From Lysobacterales bacterium (lineage in GTDB: Bacteria; Pseudomonadota; Gammaproteobacteria; Xanthomonadales; Xanthomonadaceae): a stretch of 48,887 bases of DNA. The stretch is from assembly GCA_020442465.1 (NCBI GenBank), contig JAGRJY010000170.1, forward strand, positions 1 to 48,887. The letters are read 5' to 3'. Below the pieces are notes generated by a model. That model saw nothing but the letters and a program-made list of their open reading frames with translations, had not been told where the DNA came from and did not search any database. Below, piece after piece: positions 16,598-26,080 of this stretch (positions are counted from its first letter, which is position 1; each line of letters begins with the position of its first letter). The position numbers and the translations under genes were made by a program.

Positions 16598-18308
16598 CGG
16601 GCTGGGGCGCCAGCACCGCAGTCGCCGCCAGCTCGGCGGGATCGTGCACTTGCGACGCGGTGAACACGTAGCGATCCATGATCGGACTGCCGAGCACCTC
16701 GGCGCGGAATCCGCTGCGCTCGAACTGTGCCCGGACCGACGGCCAGTGGCTCACCTTGGTGACGAACACGCGCGACGGTTCGGCCTCACCGAGCTCCTCG
16801 GCCAGCGACTCGTCGAACTCGGGATCGAAACGCGGCCTGTCTTCGGCGGTGCTGCCGATGGTTTCCACCGCGGCCCCCAGATGCAGATGCAATCCGAAGC
16901 GCGGCTTGTCCTCGACGAATACCACTTCGTCCGGCGTGCCGCCGACCCGCTCGCGGATGGCATGGCTCCAGACCGCGGCGTCGCGCTCGCTGGGCATCCA
17001 GGGTGCTGCCGCACGCAGCAGCAGGATCAGGCAGGCCACGGCGAGCGCGCCGCGCCATGGCAGCGCGTCTCTGCGCTCGCGCTGCCATTGCCAGGCCACC
17101 ATCAGCGCCATCGGCGAAAACAGCGGCAACACGTAGAGCGGCAAACGCGATCGGGCGAGACAGAAGACCAGCAACGGCACGCCGAACCAGAGCACCAGCA
17201 CGCGCGCCACGCGACGGCCGCCGTGCAGGCCAGTGCTGGCGACGGCGTGGCTTGCAGGGGCCGAACCGGCCGCGGCCGTTGCGGGCATCGCATCTGCGGC
17301 TTCCGCGGCACGACTCCCGGATCGGCGAAACGCTGAGCCGCACACGCCGCGCAAACCGCGCCACCACGAAATCGTCCATGGCAGCGCGCCGAGCAGCAGG
17401 GTCGGCAGGTAAATCCACAACCAGCCGTACCACTGTGCGTGGCGGGCGAAGCGATCGGTGAGCAGTCGATCATGCACCTCGGCGCCGACCAGGTGATCGA
17501 GCAATCCGGGCACGTGCCAGGCCACCCAGGCGAACCAGGGGGTGGCGACGACGAGGAACGCGCACGCTGTCACCAGCCATGTCAACGCCCGGCGCCTGAC
17601 GCCACCGGCGACGTCTCCGGCCAGCAAGCCGGCGGCGATCAACAGCGCGGGCGGCCCTTTTGTCAGAAAACCGAGCGCCAGAAAGCATCCGGCGGTGGCC
17701 GCCCACAGCAACTGGCGACCGTCGTGGCCGTCGCGTTCGTCGTCACAGGACAGCCAGGCCGCAGCGGCCCAGGTCGTGCAGGTCGCGAGGAGGAAATCGG
17801 TAGTGATCAGCTGCACCGCCACCGCCGGCATCAGCATGCTCGCGTAGGCCAGCACCGCCTGTTCGGGGCGTTGCAGGCCGAGCCGGCGCGCCACGCGCCC
17901 GATCGCCGCACACAGGGCGAGAAAGGCGAGCGCGTTGGGCAACCGCGCCGCCCAGGTATTGGCGCCGAACACCGCGAAGCTCGACGCCAGTGCCCAATAG
18001 GTGAGCGGCGGCTTGGTCCAGTGCTCGGTGTCATCGTTGCGCACCGGAATCAACCACTCGCCGCGCTCGAGCATGTTGAGCGCCACGTTCGTGTATCGCC
18101 CTTCGTCGGGATCCCACAGTGGACGGGTGCCCAGCCACGCGGTGGCCATCACCAGCACGAACGCAAGCAATGCCCAGCGCTGCGCCGTCCGCGCACGCGG
18201 GGCGGCTGCATGCGCGCGCGACGATGGCGCGGCGGCCATGGCTTCGGCGGTGCTCAGCGCGGTCGTCGACATGGCGCGCAGCGTGCCGCCGAACGCTGAG
18301 ATACCCAT
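16584..18308 (-). CDS. ArnT-like membrane glycosyltransferase (GT-C, PMT family)
   Basis: A 574-residue multi-pass membrane enzyme of the ArnT/dolichyl-phosphate-mannose mannosyltransferase superfamily. The first periplasmic loop has the catalytic-type motif WDPDEGRYTNVA and the downstream HWTKPPLTYW, both characteristic of ArnT-like enzymes that use undecaprenyl-phosphate sugars. About ten to twelve hydrophobic helices span about 40-450, and the last 110 residues are soluble. The gene immediately precedes eptA on the same strand with overlapping ends, so a lipid A or surface-glycan modification role is likely. The exact sugar cannot be told. A second ATG at 18272 (MSTTALS) is a plausible alternative start. 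Confidence 0.85.
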   Translation of the reverse strand: MGISAFGGTLRAMSTTALSTAEAMAAAPSSRAHAAAPRARTAQRWALLAFVLVMATAWLGTRPLWDPDEGRYTNVALNMLERGEWLIPVRNDDTEHWTKPPLTYWALASSFAVFGANTWAARLPNALAFLALCAAIGRVARRLGLQRPEQAVLAYASMLMPAVAVQLITTDFLLATCTTWAAAAWLSCDDERDGHDGRQLLWAATAGCFLALGFLTKGPPALLIAAGLLAGDVAGGVRRRALTWLVTACAFLVVATPWFAWVAWHVPGLLDHLVGAEVHDRLLTDRFARHAQWYGWLWIYLPTLLLGALPWTISWWRGLRGVCGSAFRRSGSRAAEAADAMPATAAAGSAPASHAVASTGLHGGRRVARVLVLWFGVPLLVFCLARSRLPLYVLPLFSPMALMVAWQWQRERRDALPWRGALAVACLILLLRAAAPWMPSERDAAVWSHAIRERVGGTPDEVVFVEDKPRFGLHLHLGAAVETIGSTAEDRPRFDPEFDESLAEELGEAEPSRVFVTKVSHWPSVRAQFERSGFRAEVLGSPIMDRYVFTASQVHDPAELAATAVLAPQPDAAD

Positions 18309-18531
18309 GAGGGTTTTGTTGCCGAAGCGTTAGTCGCGCCGCACCGCCGTGGTGGACCCGATGGGCCGCTGTGCGTGTCGAAGCAGCATCGTGGGCCTCG
18401 CCGCCGACCCGGCCGCTTTGTCATGCACGACTTCGGTCTTGCCGTGGATGCGACCCAGCGGTTAGCGTGACGTCCCGGAGCACGCGGACCGCCGCGCGCC
18501 GATCTCACTCGATCCAGCACAGGATGCGCCC

Positions 18532-20661
18532 ATGTCGACGACGCAGGTGAACTTCGCAGTGCCCACCCTTCCACAGCAGGACGCGCCCGAGCAACAGGCG
18601 GCACGCGCATTCGAGCTGGCGACCGCGCGCACCAACTACAACTACATGCTCAGCTACCTCGATGCCGTGCCGATGTCGGCCGACCTGCCTGGCCCGGAGA
18701 AATTCACCCTCGACTACGAGGCGCAGGTCCTGAAGGTCTTCCCGCCGATGCTGGAGAACTTCAAGAGCGTCATCCAGATGCTGCTGGAGCGCGAGCTGCA
18801 GGGCGACCTGCCGACCCAGGCCCTGGCCGACATCCGCGCTGCCTGGGACAAGTTCGACAAGGAATTCAGCCCGCTGCATCCGATCCGCGATGGCAAGGAC
18901 CTGCATGCGCTGCTGAAGGCGCTCTCCGAGCTGCCTTCGGCGCTGGAGGGACTGATCCACATCCCGCAGGACATCGAGCAGATCATCAAGGGGCTCGAAG
19001 AGATGTTCAGGGAGACGCTGGCGACGGGGCCAACGGCATTCCTGAAGTCCACCGCCTACGACGTGCTCAACGGGCCGCGCGGCCGCGCCTACCTGCAGGC
19101 CGAGAACATCGACGACTACAAGCTGCTGTTCAAGCAGATGCCCAAACCCGCGGCACTGACCATCGAGCGCCAGGACTGGATGCCCACCGAACTCGAACCG
19201 AGCGAGCAGGACTGGTTCTTCGGGTTTCTCCAGATCGGCGGCTTCAACACCACCCAGTTGCTCGGCGTGGTGCCGGAAAAGAGCGCCGGCTCGTCCGCGG
19301 TGCTGCTGTCCGACCTGCTGCAGAAGATGCCGGTGACCGACGCGGTACTGCAGAGCGTGACCGGCGATGCCACCCTCACCCTCGAGCAGGCCGCCCGCGA
19401 AGGCAGGCTCTGCGTCGTCGACTACACCGCGCTCGACGGCGCCAAGACCGAGCCGCTGCATGGCGAAGCGCGCTACATCACCGCGCCGATCGGCCTGTTC
19501 TACTGGAATCCTTCCCCGCCGGAGGGCTTCCCTTCCGGCGGCGCAATGCAGCCGATCGCGATCCAGCTCGGACAGAAATTCGACGCCGAGGCGACACCGA
19601 TCTTCACCCCGAACGACTGCGCCAACGGCAACGACAGGAACGGCCTGAAGTGGCGCCTGGCCAAGTACACGATGAACGTGTGCAGCGCGATCCAGCACGA
19701 GGCGGTGGCCCATCTGGGCGACACCCATCTGACCATCGAGCCGATGATCGTCGCCATGCACCGGCAGATGGCGCAGTCGCATCCACTGCACAAATTGCTG
19801 ACCCCGCACTTCCGTTTCACCATCAACATCAACGACGACGCGATTCACAGCCTGGTCGTGCCGGGCGGCGTGGTCGCCTGCAACGTCGGCATCACCATCG
19901 AGTCCAGTCTGGAGATGGTCAGCAAGGCGCACCAGGCGTGGCGCTGGGACGAGCACGTGCCGGCGCGCGACTTCGCCAAGCGCGGCGTCGACCGGCTGCC
20001 GGTGTTCCCCTTCCGCGACGACACTTTGCTGCTGTGGAAGGCCATCCACGACTACGTCGATGCGCATCTGCGGGTCTACTACCGCAACGATCAGGACGTG
20101 CGCGACGACTACGAGCTGCAGGGGTTCATCTATGAGCTCACCGCGCCGCAGTACTGCAACATCAAGGGGCTGGGCGGACTGACCGAAACCGGTGACCCGG
20201 AGCGCCCATGGCGAATCGAGAGCCTCGACTACCTGATCGAGATGGTGTCGCTGATCCTGTACACGGCCGGCCCGCGCCACGCTTCGGTGAACTACGCGCA
20301 GTATCCGTTGATGTCCTACGTGCCCAGCGTGGGCGGCAGCCTGTATCAGCCCTCACCGACGCGCAGCAGCGTGCTCGAGAGCGAGCAGGACATCGTGGCC
20401 TGGTTCCCGCCGCTGGATATCGCACTGTACGGCGCGACGTTCGAGTTCCTGCTCACCGCGGTGCAGTACGACACCTTCGGCCGCTTCGAGCACAACCCGC
20501 GCGATCCGTACTACACCGACCGTCGCGTGCAACCGATCGTGGCCGACCTGCAGGATGCGCTGGCACTGATCGAGATCGAGATCCGCAAGCGCAACGAGAC
20601 GCGGCCGATTCCCTACCCGTTCCAGCTGCCCTCGCAGATTCCCAACAGCATCAGCATTTGA
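18532..20661 (+). CDS. Bacterial lipoxygenase
   Basis: A 709-residue iron lipoxygenase, which inserts O2 into polyunsaturated fatty acids. All five iron ligands can be placed: His394 and His399 in HLGDTH, His583 and Asn587 in GPRHASVN, and the terminal carboxylate of Ile709 (the protein ends SISI). Spacing between the second and third histidines (184) is close to the plant-enzyme value. Supporting signatures are HRQMAQSHPLHKLLTPH, FTININ and ARDFAKRGV. There is no PLAT/C2 domain; about 390 residues precede the first ligand. No signal peptide is seen, unlike the secreted Pseudomonas aeruginosa LoxA. AGGA sits 7 nt upstream of the ATG. It is monocistronic, and its 3' end faces the giant kinase gene. 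The substrate is unknown. Confidence 0.93.
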   Translation: MSTTQVNFAVPTLPQQDAPEQQAARAFELATARTNYNYMLSYLDAVPMSADLPGPEKFTLDYEAQVLKVFPPMLENFKSVIQMLLERELQGDLPTQALADIRAAWDKFDKEFSPLHPIRDGKDLHALLKALSELPSALEGLIHIPQDIEQIIKGLEEMFRETLATGPTAFLKSTAYDVLNGPRGRAYLQAENIDDYKLLFKQMPKPAALTIERQDWMPTELEPSEQDWFFGFLQIGGFNTTQLLGVVPEKSAGSSAVLLSDLLQKMPVTDAVLQSVTGDATLTLEQAAREGRLCVVDYTALDGAKTEPLHGEARYITAPIGLFYWNPSPPEGFPSGGAMQPIAIQLGQKFDAEATPIFTPNDCANGNDRNGLKWRLAKYTMNVCSAIQHEAVAHLGDTHLTIEPMIVAMHRQMAQSHPLHKLLTPHFRFTININDDAIHSLVVPGGVVACNVGITIESSLEMVSKAHQAWRWDEHVPARDFAKRGVDRLPVFPFRDDTLLLWKAIHDYVDAHLRVYYRNDQDVRDDYELQGFIYELTAPQYCNIKGLGGLTETGDPERPWRIESLDYLIEMVSLILYTAGPRHASVNYAQYPLMSYVPSVGGSLYQPSPTRSSVLESEQDIVAWFPPLDIALYGATFEFLLTAVQYDTFGRFEHNPRDPYYTDRRVQPIVADLQDALALIEIEIRKRNETRPIPYPFQLPSQIPNSISI

Positions 20662-20726
20662 GCGGGGCGGCCTCAGGCGATTCGGGGCCAGCTCTTCAAT
20701 CGCACTGATGGCTCCTCCGCAACCCC

Positions 20727-20747
20727 GCCGTGCGCAAGGCGCACGGC
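20727..20747. repeat. 9-bp hairpin between convergent lipoxygenase and kinase genes
   Basis: GCCGTGCGC (20727-20735) and GCGCACGGC (20739-20747) form a perfect stem around a 3-nt AAG loop, 65 bp after the lipoxygenase stop and 133 bp from the kinase stop. It could terminate transcription from either side, but neither strand has a following T-run. Confidence 0.45.
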
Positions 20748-20880
20748 CGGCCCCTTGACTCATGAGGTCGCCGGGGAGCGAAAGCGGGCGCCGATCTGGA
20801 CGCACTCGGGGACAAGCTCAACCGCCGGATGACATCCCGGCGATACGAGGTTCGCAGGAGCGGGACCGGCCGCCGCCAGC

Positions 20881-23800
20881 TCAGCCGTAGCGTCGAAAAC
20901 AATTCCGGCCGGCGCGCTTGGCGTCGTAGAGCGCCTGGTCGGCGCGCGTGACCAGGGCCTCGGCTTCGACGTCGCCGTCCACGGTCATGGAACACAGACC
21001 AATGCTGATGCTGACCGCGCCACCGGCGGTGGAGTGCCCGTGAACGATGGCCAGATCGGCGACCGCTTGCAGGCAGGATTCCGCGAGCCACAGTGCGGCT
21101 TCGCTGTCGGTGTCGGGCAACACCACGCCAAACTCTTCGCCGCCGTAGCGGGCGACCAGATCGGTGCTGCGATTGACCACCTGCTCCAGGGTCTGCGCGA
21201 CCGCACGGATCACCCGATCACCCTCGACATGGCCATAGTGGTCGTTGAAGGGCTTGAAGTGATCGATGTCGATCATCATCAGCGACAGGGGCTTGCCGGT
21301 ACGCTGGGCGCGGCGCCATTCGCCCGCGAGCCGCTCGTCGAAGCTGCGTCGATTGGCGATGCCGGTCAGGCCGTCCTTCATGCTCATCCGGCGCAGCTCT
21401 TCGGTGCGCTCGGCGACCTTGCGTTCGAGATTCTCGACGTGCCGCGCGTTGACCAGGGAAATCGCCGCCTGCGCGCCGAGCAGTTCGAGCGTCTTGACGT
21501 GGCGCTCGGTGAACGCACCCTCGAGCAGATTGTTCTCGACGTAGATCAGCGCGACCATGCGGCCCTGGTTCAGCACCGGCAGCACCAGCACCGACTTGGG
21601 GTGGCGCGCCTTCAGGTAGGCGCTCTTGGCGAAGCGCACGTCCTCCGCCGGCTGGGCCAGCGTGAGCAGGTTGCGGGTCAGCTGCGCATACTCCAGCAGT
21701 TCCACCGGCAGCATGCGCGCGTCGGCGGCGCTGACTTCCTCGATCGAGCGCGCGACTCGCGTGTACTCGGTCATCGCCCCTTCCGCGAAGCGGCCCACGG
21801 CCTCGACACTGAGACGATCTTCGTCGCACAGCACGATGGCGCCGTACTCCGCGCCGGCGTTCTCCAGCACGATGCCGAGCAGTTTCTGCAGCAAGGCCTC
21901 GAGCTGCACTTCCTGGGATAGCAGCCGGCTCGCCTTCAGCAGCGAGTGCAGGTCGAGCAGCCCGACCGAGGAGGACACGCCGGCGAAGTTGCCGCTCGAT
22001 GCCGACGTGGCCCGCCGCAGCTCGACCGAGCGGAACAGGATCTGCGGCCATTGCGCCTCGATCAGCCGGCACTTCGCCACCGCTCCCCAACGCTGATAGT
22101 GGAAGTAGGCTTCGCGGATGAAATTGTGCGCGAGCTGACGCTGCTGCTGGTGCAGCCAGAAACGGGCATAGAGCTCGTTGCACAGCGCCTCGCAGTGGGC
22201 GAAGCCGGACTCGCCGGCGGCTTCGATCGCCTTGGCATACAGCTCCATCGCCTGGCGATGCTCGCCGCGGACGCGCGCCAGCTCGGCGGCGATGAGCAGA
22301 GCCTTGTGCTGGAAGTTCTCCGGGCCATGCGTGGCCCAGACTTCGAACCGCTCGTGCAGAGCCTGAGCTTCGTCCAGCGCGGCCTGTCGATCCGCCTCGT
22401 CGACGAAACCGTCCTTGAGCAAGCCCAGCGCGCGGAAGAAACTCGCTTCGACCAGGGTGGGGCCATCGGGCAGCAGCCGTCCGATCATCGCCAGCTTGGT
22501 CGAGGCGTGGCGCCACTCACTGGCCGAATCGAACAGATAGGCGTGCCGGGTCATCGCGAAAGAATGGAACGCCAGGCAAATCGAGGCCGACTCGAAGTCG
22601 TCGCCGACGAATTCGCCGATGCGCACCTCGTTGCTGTCGAAACTGCTGGGCTTGAGCGTCTTGCCGCGCAGCGCGGCGATCGGCTGCAGCACGCCGCAGT
22701 ACAGCATCGCCTCGGTCGCGGGCTGGCGACTGCGACGCAGGAAGGCCAAGCCCTGCTGCGCTTCGAGCTCGACGTCCTCGATCGGCACGCCCATCACGAA
22801 CTGGTTGACCGGGCGCAGCAACGCGCAATAACCGGCGGCGAGCGGGTTGATGCCCGACCGCCCCATGGTCAGACCCTGCTCCAGGTAGGGCAGGGTCTCG
22901 CGAAGCGGGTCGCACCAGTGCTGGTAGAACGCCGCGAAGTACTGATAGACCGACAACCGGAAGTACGCGCTGTCGCGTTGCTCGGACAGTCGGCGCGCCA
23001 GCTTGCCGTTGGCATGGACGGCCGGATACGGCTTGCCCATCGCGGCCATGGCGGTGCTCAACGCGGCGAATCCGATGCAGCTCTGGTCGCACAGTCCGTG
23101 CTGCAGGGTGGCGCGCACCATGCGACAGGCGCCGAGCACGTAGCTCACACCGCGATCGATCTGGTAGGTCGCGTAGGCGAGCCCGAAGTAGGCCTGCATT
23201 TCCAGCAGGCGTTCGGCATCGGTCATTTCCGGCAGCGACAGCAGCTCGTGCTCGTCGCGTTCGCCGAGCAGGGCGTCCAGTTCGGCGAACTCGATGCCGA
23301 ATTGCGCCCCGGCCTCTTCTTCGGTCGCCGGGAAGTCGCGGCCCAGCAGCGCCAGTGCTGCGCGCAGCACGCCGAACGCCTCGTCGAAGCGGCCGCGGAT
23401 CTGCATCTGGTCCGACTGCACCAGGCACAGCGTGACCTTGGCCGCGACGCTCGGCGCCGAGGCGATGTGCTGGTCGAGCCGCGCTTCGGCCAGATCGAAG
23501 CGCCCGGCCAGGTACTCCGCCTCGGCGAGGTTCCGGTGCAGGCTGAGGGCGAGCTCGGGGTCGCGCTGCCAGGCCTGCTCGGGCAACAGCTCTTCGGCCT
23601 TGGCCAGGAATGCGACCGCTGCCTCGTACGCCGAGGCCGACTTCGCCCGCACGCCGCCGCGCAGGTTCAACGCGAGCAGCGCTGCGCGTTCGTCGACGTC
23701 GTCGATGCGATCGATCGCCGCGTTCAGCGACTCGAGGATGATGAACAGTCGCTCTTCGAGCTCGGCTTCGTTGCTCGCCGCCAGCAGCAGTCGGCCGCAG

Positions 23801-25902
23801 CGCAGGCGGACGGCCGCGCGATCAGCCTCGGCGACCAGTTCGTGCGCAGCCTGCTGCACGCGGTCGTGCAGGAATCGGTAGCGCGCGCCCTTCAGGCGTT
23901 CGGGGCTGTGTGCAAACTTGTAGTCCTCGTTGAGCGGCACCAGCAGCCCCGACTGCAGCGCCGGCCACAGCACCTCGGCCGTGGCCTCGGCGCTGCGCTC
24001 GCCCACCGCCATCAGTTCGCGCTGGTCGAAGCGGGTGCCGAGATGGGCGGCCAGCGCGAGCAACTGCTGGGTGGCTTCAGGCAGCGTGGTGAGCTTGCCG
24101 AGCAGCAGCGTCACCACGTTGTCGGTCATGCCGCGTTCGCGGATGCGCTCGAGGTCCCATGTCCAGGTGCCATGCCGGCGGTCGTAGACGACGTCACCCT
24201 GCTCGTGCAAACGGCGCAGGAACTGCCCGAGGAAGAACGGATTGCCGTGGGTTTTCTCGATGCACAAGTCGGCGAGATCAGCCACCGGCTCGAGCTGCGC
24301 ATGCAAGGTATCGGCGATCAGCTGACGCACGTCGTCGTCGGGCAGCGGTCCGAGGTGGATGTGCTCGACGCGGCCCTGGCTGCGCTCGATCGCCTGGATG
24401 CTCAGCTGCAGCGGATCGCCCGGCTGCACCTCGTTGTCGCGGTAGGCGCCGACGATCAGCACGCTGCGCTCGCCTTCGGCGCGCACCAGGTACTCGAGCA
24501 GGCGCAGAGTCGACACGTCGGCCCACTGCAGGTCGTCGAGAAACAGCAGCAGCGGATGGCTGCGCGCCGCCAGCGCCACCACGAACTGCGAGAAGGCGAT
24601 GTGGAAACGCTGCTCGCTTTCCGCCGGCGGCAGCGCCGGCATCGGCGGCGTACTGCCCAGCAGGGTGGCCAGTTCGGGAATGATTTCGGCCACCGCGGCG
24701 GCATTCGCGCCCAGCGCGTCGGCGAGCCGGCTCTTCCAGTACTGGCGGCGCTCGGCGCCTTCCGAGGCCAGGGTCTGCAGCATCTGCCCGAATGCCTGGA
24801 TCAGCGCGACGTAGGGCTGGTTGCGGCTGTACTGGTCGCACTTTCCGCGCAGCAGGTAGCCGCGCCGCGCCAGCACCGGTCGGTTGAGTTCACCGACCAG
24901 GGCGGTCTTGCCGATGCCCGAGTAGCCGCTGACCAGCAGCAGCTCGACCGTGCCCGTCCCGACCACGCGCTTGAACGCCGAGAGAATGCCGGCGACTTCG
25001 ACCTGCCGGCCGTACAGCTTCTGCGCCAGGCAGAATCGTTCGGGCACGTCGTTGCGGGCGAGCTTGAAGTGTTCGATGCGACGGTAGACGCGCCAGCGTT
25101 CGGCGCAGGTTTCCAGGTCCTGCACCAGCCCGAAGCTGCTCTGGTAGCGGTCGTCGGGATGCTTGGCCAGCAGCTTCTGCACGATCGACGACACCGCTTC
25201 GGGAATCGCCGGATCGAGCTCATGCAGCGGCACCGGCATACTGGCGAGCTGGGCGTGCAGCAGGCTCATCGGGTCGCTGGCAACGAACGGTTCGCGGCCG
25301 GCGAACAGCTCGTAGAGGCTGGCGCCGAGCGAGTAGAAATCGCTGCGGTAGTCGATGTCGAGATTGGTCCGCCCGGTCTGTTCGGGCGACATGTATTCGA
25401 GGGTGCCTGCCATCGCCGCGCCGTCCGACTTGCGCGGCTGGATATCCAGCCGCGTCGACAGGCCGAAGTCGCACAGCTTGATCTCCAGCGAGGCCGGATC
25501 GACGAGCACGTTCTTCGGCGCCACGTCGCCGTGGATCAGCCGGTGCGCGTGCACCGCGCCGATCGCGCGCGCCAGCCGGATCGATATGGTCAGCTGGTCG
25601 GCGAGATCGAGCTGGCCGCGCTCGATCAGCTGGGCGAGGCTACTCGCGGCAAAGTCTTCCAGCACCAGCACCGCGCCGCGCTCGACCTGCTCAAGCGCCA
25701 GCACCTTGATCACGTAGTCGGACTCGATCGAATCGAGCACCGCATACTCGTGCCGCCAGCGAGCCAGCACTTCGGGGGCCGGGCGTTCGCTGTCGAGGTA
25801 CTTGAGCACCACCCGCGACCCGTCGGACGCGACGGCGCTGGCGACGACGGTCTCGCCGGCCGCGTAGATCATCTCGTCGACGGTGTATCCCGCCAGTCGC
25901 AT
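20881..25902 (-). CDS. Giant Ser/Thr kinase - AAA ATPase - GAF - GGDEF signalling protein
   Basis: A 1673-residue cytosolic multidomain regulator. Residues about 5-270 are a eukaryotic-like kinase: Lys34 in VVLKYLD, catalytic loop HGDVAPKN (124-131, HRD changed to HGD), DFG 145-147 and SPEQTGR; the glycine-rich loop is degenerate. About 290-700 is an STAND/AAA-type ATPase with Walker A GYSGIGKT (326-333) and Walker B LLLFLDD (D456, D457). About 700-1290 is helical and TPR-like. A GAF domain (about 1310-1490) precedes a short coiled coil and a diguanylate cyclase domain (about 1535-1673). The latter has active-site GGEEF (1587-1591) and an intact inhibitory site RSTD (1578-1581), predicting active, product-inhibited c-di-GMP synthesis. 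GGAGGG lies 4 nt upstream of the ATG. Confidence 0.9.
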   Translation of the reverse strand: MRLAGYTVDEMIYAAGETVVASAVASDGSRVVLKYLDSERPAPEVLARWRHEYAVLDSIESDYVIKVLALEQVERGAVLVLEDFAASSLAQLIERGQLDLADQLTISIRLARAIGAVHAHRLIHGDVAPKNVLVDPASLEIKLCDFGLSTRLDIQPRKSDGAAMAGTLEYMSPEQTGRTNLDIDYRSDFYSLGASLYELFAGREPFVASDPMSLLHAQLASMPVPLHELDPAIPEAVSSIVQKLLAKHPDDRYQSSFGLVQDLETCAERWRVYRRIEHFKLARNDVPERFCLAQKLYGRQVEVAGILSAFKRVVGTGTVELLLVSGYSGIGKTALVGELNRPVLARRGYLLRGKCDQYSRNQPYVALIQAFGQMLQTLASEGAERRQYWKSRLADALGANAAAVAEIIPELATLLGSTPPMPALPPAESEQRFHIAFSQFVVALAARSHPLLLFLDDLQWADVSTLRLLEYLVRAEGERSVLIVGAYRDNEVQPGDPLQLSIQAIERSQGRVEHIHLGPLPDDDVRQLIADTLHAQLEPVADLADLCIEKTHGNPFFLGQFLRRLHEQGDVVYDRRHGTWTWDLERIRERGMTDNVVTLLLGKLTTLPEATQQLLALAAHLGTRFDQRELMAVGERSAEATAEVLWPALQSGLLVPLNEDYKFAHSPERLKGARYRFLHDRVQQAAHELVAEADRAAVRLRCGRLLLAASNEAELEERLFIILESLNAAIDRIDDVDERAALLALNLRGGVRAKSASAYEAAVAFLAKAEELLPEQAWQRDPELALSLHRNLAEAEYLAGRFDLAEARLDQHIASAPSVAAKVTLCLVQSDQMQIRGRFDEAFGVLRAALALLGRDFPATEEEAGAQFGIEFAELDALLGERDEHELLSLPEMTDAERLLEMQAYFGLAYATYQIDRGVSYVLGACRMVRATLQHGLCDQSCIGFAALSTAMAAMGKPYPAVHANGKLARRLSEQRDSAYFRLSVYQYFAAFYQHWCDPLRETLPYLEQGLTMGRSGINPLAAGYCALLRPVNQFVMGVPIEDVELEAQQGLAFLRRSRQPATEAMLYCGVLQPIAALRGKTLKPSSFDSNEVRIGEFVGDDFESASICLAFHSFAMTRHAYLFDSASEWRHASTKLAMIGRLLPDGPTLVEASFFRALGLLKDGFVDEADRQAALDEAQALHERFEVWATHGPENFQHKALLIAAELARVRGEHRQAMELYAKAIEAAGESGFAHCEALCNELYARFWLHQQQRQLAHNFIREAYFHYQRWGAVAKCRLIEAQWPQILFRSVELRRATSASSGNFAGVSSSVGLLDLHSLLKASRLLSQEVQLEALLQKLLGIVLENAGAEYGAIVLCDEDRLSVEAVGRFAEGAMTEYTRVARSIEEVSAADARMLPVELLEYAQLTRNLLTLAQPAEDVRFAKSAYLKARHPKSVLVLPVLNQGRMVALIYVENNLLEGAFTERHVKTLELLGAQAAISLVNARHVENLERKVAERTEELRRMSMKDGLTGIANRRSFDERLAGEWRRAQRTGKPLSLMMIDIDHFKPFNDHYGHVEGDRVIRAVAQTLEQVVNRSTDLVARYGGEEFGVVLPDTDSEAALWLAESCLQAVADLAIVHGHSTAGGAVSISIGLCSMTVDGDVEAEALVTRADQALYDAKRAGRNCFRRYG

Positions 25903-26080
25903 CCGACCCTCCGCCCCGCTCAGCCGCCCGGAGACGCGCGCCGTCGCGCAGGGGTCGACGGCACACGAGCGGACACCGTCTCGCCCGCGCCCGGCAGGTT
26001 ACCGCGGCAGGCCCGGCTTCGCCATGCGTTTGACTCCGGCGGCGATGGGATCCGGTGTTCTGACCAGCGCGGGCGCCGGC

